NCBI GenBank assembly: GCA_027579435.1
Contig: JANBPK010001550.1
Span: 1 to 34,103 of the forward strand
Length of the DNA stretch: 34,103 nucleotides
Direction: 5' to 3'
DNA from: Candolleomyces eurysporus
Taxonomy: Eukaryota; Basidiomycota; Agaricomycetes; Agaricales; Psathyrellaceae
Shown here: positions 29,811 through 34,103 of the stretch, piece after piece
How positions within the stretch are numbered: the stretch's first letter is position 1
Layout: each line of letters starts with the position of its first letter
Notes under the pieces: generated by a model
The model's input: the letters and a program-made list of their open reading frames with translations, nothing else
Databases searched by the model: none
Told to the model about the DNA's origin: nothing
Program-made: the position numbers and the translations under genes

Positions 29811-32800
29811 ATGTCCGCTATGGCGGAAAAATTGTTTTCGAGGATACCACGTTTGTTCGTACCATCCCAGTACCACTACCACCACAACCATCACCACCAG
29901 GAGCAGCTTCGGCGAGGAGACCTTGAGGACCACGGTTTCGGGGAGCAGAATGGACGGCCGGAGTCGGAGTCTGGGTCTTCCGAGAGAATCACGACGTTCA
30001 CGTCTACGTCTCCTTCGACTTCGACGAGGAAGCTGTCATGGGGCGAGATTTTTTNCGATGCATTACCTCATGTCCGTAATGACCTCGATTTCACCATTCG
30101 CCTCCTCGACCAGGTCGAGGTCAATGTCTCTCCCGCCATATCATCGACTTCCCCAATGCCCCTTTCGCTCTCCCTCTCCTTCACGAAGGCAAAAAGGAGG
30201 ACTCCGAGGTCTACCTGTCGTCACCCTCTCCTCGATCCCTCGCCGTTATTACAAAGCTAAACTCCTTTGCGTGTTTATCTGCGCGATCCTCTTTTGTATT
30301 TTGTATCGAGGATTCGGCGGAGGGGACTCGAACAACCCGACTTCGTATCTCGAGTACTTGGCATATGAGGATTCGTTGATCCAGCACCACTCCTCCACAT
30401 CGTCCCCACTCCGGGCACCAACCAAAATGCGATACCTCCACTTCGCCAACCACAACTACCTCCTCGGGTTCAACAACCACCTCGGAGAATACATGCTCAA
30501 CGCCCACCTCGCGTTCCTTGCCAACAGGAGTTTTGTGGCGCACGAGTATACATGGAACTCGAATTGGGAGAACGAGCCGTTTAGTGTTTGGAATGGGAGG
30601 AAAATACCAAGTCGGATTCCCGAGAGCGTGGTGCTTGGGGGGTGGATCGGAGCCGCTGTTAGGCAGGACTTCCGAAAGTCTTTTACGACGTCGGCCGTTG
30701 GGGATATTGAGAAAGCTGGGGGGGNAAGAGGAAGAGGAAGAGGAAGAGCGAGACGACTTGACACCCGTCTCAAGACCTTACTATGAGTCCGTCTGTCCGC
30801 TATCCGACCGAGTCTACATCAATGCATGGGAGGTTATGAATTCATATCTCTCCGAGTACGTTGACATTCGAATCTACCCTGATATTGAAGAGAAGAGGGT
30901 TAGCGAGGGCGATGGGATGATGATTTTGAAGGCGTGGGTGGAGAGGTTGAGTCGAGAGGATGTGAGGGATGCGAAATGTGTCGAGGTGAAGAGGGAGAGC
31001 GGGCATGTCTTCGATCTTTGGTGGGTTTTCTCCTTCTTCTATTCTTCGATCACGTTCTTCTGGTTCTTCTCTTTTTTTGATTCTATTCTATGCCCTCGGT
31101 GGCTTTCGTGTCGTTATAAGCTTCCTCGAAAAGGAAAGCCGCGCGACAATCACGGTCATGGGTCGACGATCTTCATCATTTTCTCGTGTTCAATTTGTTT
31201 CCCGAGTCGTTCGTTCCCCGCTTGAACTTGAATTTCTTCCATGTCCCTGAATCCGAGGAGCGAAAATGATGGCACGCGACCTTAGCTTCGAGACTCGCAG
31301 TCAATCCCCCTTGCTGCCTCCGTCCCCGAAGATGCCGAGGTCGGAGTTTCTGGTCGGATCTCTCGCTCCTGTTTTTATTTTCATTTCTCGCACATACCCG
31401 TTTTATACGTTCTCCCTCGCCCACTCACTCTCGCACGAACATGACTAATACAATACTGTCGCAGGCTATTTGGCTCTCCACGTCTACACCCTCTCTGGCC
31501 CTCTCTCGTTCGGTCCCCTATTTTACAACACTGGTCCTTCTCTCCACTCATTTATGGAGCATTCCAGCGGAACCTGGTGGATAAGGAGATTTTGGGTGCG
31601 AGTGTGAGGAGGGATGTCGTTGAAGGGTTGAAGAACGACTCAAAGAAAGCGGAAGAAAAACCAATCACGGTGGACGGAATCAAGTACGACGAATTTGGGT
31701 ATCCGGAGTTTCCGGGTGGGTACGAATATCCGCCCATCTACACTTCTCCAAGTCCTTCCTCGCTGCCGTCGTCGCTCGAGTCCGAAGAGGAGACCTCCAG
31801 CTTCCCGTTCACCCAACAAAACATCACTGTCTTGCCATACCCTCGAACTCCCGACGGCACTCTTCCTATCCTTGCTCTCCACTTGAGACGGGGCGACTTT
31901 GAAGAGCATTGCGATAATTTGGCGGAGTGGGGGAGTAGGTTTATGGGGTTTGCGTCGTTTGGGGAGTTTGCAGAACGGGACAGGTTTGTGCCGCCTCAAG
32001 TCGACGGCTCAGTCGGTGATGTCTCCGATAATGCATTCAATGCCGGCTCCAATGTGGGGACGTCGTTTCGGGAGGACGTAGCCACGGGTACGGTGAACAT
32101 CCGTCTTTCTTCACCCGCTTTGAAGTCGAGGTCGAGGAAGTCGAAATCGAGCACCCTCAAGGTCACTTCATCTTCGTCGTTTCGGGGCCACCGGTTCTCC
32201 GATACCGACCCCCTCAAAGTCAAGAACGTCGAAGCGAGGAAACGCATCGTAGTCGGGCGACACTGCTACCCTGAGACGAAGCAAATCGTCAAAAGAGTAC
32301 GACAGGTTGTCCATGACTGGGTTGGGGGTAGATATGTCGAGTTAATCCAGCGTTTCGAGGAGAGCCAAACTACTTTTCGACTTGGACTATCTGGTTCGAA
32401 CTTGCATAATGCCGGGGCCGAATATGAGAAGGTGTTAGAGGAGTGGAAGGAGGATACATTGAAGAGGTTAAAAGCGATTTATGTGATGACGAACGGGAAT
32501 AAGACGTGGGCTGAGGAGGTTAGGGATGCGTTGAGGGAGGGTGTGGGGAGGTGGACATTTAGAGTCGAGGTGGATGTTGGTGTCTATGTTGTTGAGGATC
32601 TCACTAGCGACGAGGGCTCATCGACTGAGGGTTATGCAATGAGGAAGAGGGTCCTGGAGTGGACTGTCGACGAATGGCCTTGGGATACCGACTCAGCGTC
32701 TGATGATCTTGTGGTTACGACCACGAGGGATTTGGAGTTGAGGAAGGAGGAAAAGTACGTTGCACAAGCTGTCGATATGTATATCGGGCAGAGGTCGGAG

Positions 32801-32985
32801 GTGTTTATAGGAAATGGGGTAAGCCGTTTTCCTTTCACTTACATTGTCATTTGCTCTTGTCAAATTTTTGGGTAAGGTTTGTTAATGTGATTATTTCTTT
32901 TACACAGTTTTCAAGTATGACTGCGAACATTGTCATACTTAGGAAGAAGGATGGTCTGGGTTCTATTCAGACGAGGTTCTGGTGA
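29811..32985 (+). CDS. O-fucosyltransferase-like type II membrane glycosyltransferase
   Basis: Exons 29811-31020, 31465-32818, 32908-32985; 879 aa once the Ns at 30055 and 30725 are dropped, which gives one continuous frame across exon 1. Residues 1-145 form a basic, Ser/Arg/His-rich cytosolic tail. A single membrane anchor lies at about 148-166 (KLLCVFICAILFCILY). The lumenal part begins KMRYLHFANHNYLLGFNNH, and LHLRRGDF at about 540 resembles the Arg-rich donor site of O-FucT/FUT8-type enzymes. Late motifs MYIGQRSEVFIGNG and FSSMTANIVILR flank the last intron and fit that fold. Likely Golgi-located; sugar and acceptor are unknown. The first intron is 444 nt, far longer than others here. Confidence 0.82.
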
Positions 32986-33502
32986 TAGCTCATTGCATCT
33001 GCAGAAGCGAGGAGTGGAACGTTGGCCGCTTGGGTGGGTCAGAGCGCGAATGAGAAGAAGCGGTCTAGAACACCTATGTCATTCGTTATCATGGGCTCGA
33101 ACACCCTGGATGAGTAGTTTGTTCAACACTGGGCATGACGAATCAACCCTTCGACGCTGGAAGTCTCGAAAGGGAGTGTTTTGATTAAATTAAATGGGAT
33201 TCAAAATGCGGGTTTTTGTATCACAAGTTTATCAGACGAACTCGGAGTAGAACATACTACCGACCGTGGCACTCGGGCCAGTCTCGGATCAGAATATTAA
33301 TGTGTGGGTGCTGGATCGAGCGCTCACACTGCCTTTCGGCGACCACGGGAACATGAATTTCAGTTATAAGTAGCTGAAGGCGATGGAAGATGTACATTCA
33401 TCTGTCTCTCTCCTTCTTACCCACTTACCAGCAAGACTCGCACTCTCCTCTCTAGCGCGCAGGAATCATAGCCCTCTGTCGGGCGCTGGGTTTGGTGGGA
33501 CA
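32986..33502. other. Intergenic region, no gene seen
   Basis: About 517 bp between two genes on the + strand. It must include the terminator of the glycosyltransferase and the promoter of the last gene; no clear element seen. Confidence 0.45.
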
Positions 33503-34103
33503 ATGCTGAATGCAATCAAGCTTCGCCGACTGGCTACGTGCATCGGGATCCCGAAGGTTACCGCAATATCTCCCTCTGTGATACCTCCGAAAGAACTTGT
33601 CCTTCCAAAGGCCTTACACCTCCCAAAAGCAGCCGCCAGCGCACCCCAACACGTCCTGTACCTCGATCTTTCGAGTTTAGACGATGAGTCGCCTCCTGGC
33701 GGAGTATACACTTCTCGTGGACGTCCGAGGAGTCATGATTGGTGGTGGAAAGACGACCGGTCCAAACGCCCTCCTAGAGACCCGCGTTTTTTGGATTCGG
33801 TCAAGGATGCAGTGAACAGGTTTAAAGAAGAGATCGATGTGGTTGTTATGGAGGATTGTAATTCGAGGGAAGGACCGAGTCGGGAGCTGTGGAAGGCACT
33901 GGAAGGGTTGAGGCCGAGGCATTTGGAGATTCTGGCTGGGGCACAGGAAGGGTGCAATCATTGGGGGTTGGGAGAGGTTGGGCTGGCGTGGCCGTTGGAG
34001 AGTTTGTATATTGCGAGTTGTGAAGGGAGCAGAGGATCATCTTCCTCGAGTCCTCCGCTGCAGGCCGGGGAGAATGTGGAGTTAGATGGTGGCAGCTGGA
34101 GTG
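33503..34103 (+). CDS. Unknown protein, 3' partial
   Basis: A continuous frame of 200 codons runs from ATG 33503 (A at -3) to the window edge without a stop or an intron. It opens with a basic segment (MLNAIKLRRLATCIGIPK) that could be a mitochondrial presequence. Features include PKELVLPKALHLPK, a Trp-rich SHDWWWKDDRSKRPPRDPR, and VVVMEDCNSREGPSRELW, then LRPRHLEILAG and WPLESLYIAS, which have a leucine-rich feel. Codon use is clearly coding, and the protein continues past the edge. I recognise no family. Confidence 0.72.
   Translation, partial: MLNAIKLRRLATCIGIPKVTAISPSVIPPKELVLPKALHLPKAAASAPQHVLYLDLSSLDDESPPGGVYTSRGRPRSHDWWWKDDRSKRPPRDPRFLDSVKDAVNRFKEEIDVVVMEDCNSREGPSRELWKALEGLRPRHLEILAGAQEGCNHWGLGEVGLAWPLESLYIASCEGSRGSSSSSPPLQAGENVELDGGSWS

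Overview
This is a nuclear window from a filamentous basidiomycete, most likely an Agaricomycete. The genes are dense and broken by many short introns, mostly about 45-90 nt with GT...AG ends. The families also fit: a NACHT-WD40 NLR, F-box proteins, a JmjC protein, CWC27, pirins and a type II membrane glycosyltransferase. I cannot name the genus; single Ns beside homopolymers suggest pyrosequencing-type data.

Layout, left to right. 1-2656 (+): JmjC-domain protein, 5' end outside the window. 3138-4361 (+): RING-finger protein. 4805-5970 (-): coiled-coil protein of unknown function. 6891-9101 (-): F-box protein. 9510-12019 and 12216-13439 (-): tandem paralogues of unknown function whose first three introns match in position and phase. 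14285-14326 (+): last codons of a lost pirin gene. 14415-16818 (-): CWC27, spliceosomal cyclophilin. 16819-18960: mostly non-coding, with a diverged direct repeat. 19057-24199 (-): a large HeLo/MLKL-like (inferred), NACHT, WD40 protein. 24531-29085: two nearly identical pirin genes (-) alternating with decayed CWC27 pieces (+). 29811-32985 (+): O-fucosyltransferase-like glycosyltransferase. 33503 to the edge (+): start of a protein I do not recognise.

Three things stand out. First, the WD40 half of the NLR lies in a CpG desert: I counted 12 CG dinucleotides in 19081-22020 against 31 in the next 360 bp, and 10 of the 12 are in arginine codons, several of them in the VR(L/I)WD strand. This looks like CpG decay under protein-level selection. 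Second, a tail-to-tail CWC27/pirin unit was copied in inverted orientation about 10-12 kb away and then duplicated in tandem, leaving intact pirins and broken CWC27 fragments. Third, several reading frames are interrupted only at Ns or homopolymers, and one-base changes there restore full-length products; these are probably sequence errors rather than dead genes.

Gene models were built by eye from reading frames and splice consensus. Exon sums are divisible by three in every model given (after the stated homopolymer allowances), but no alignment or RNA evidence was available.
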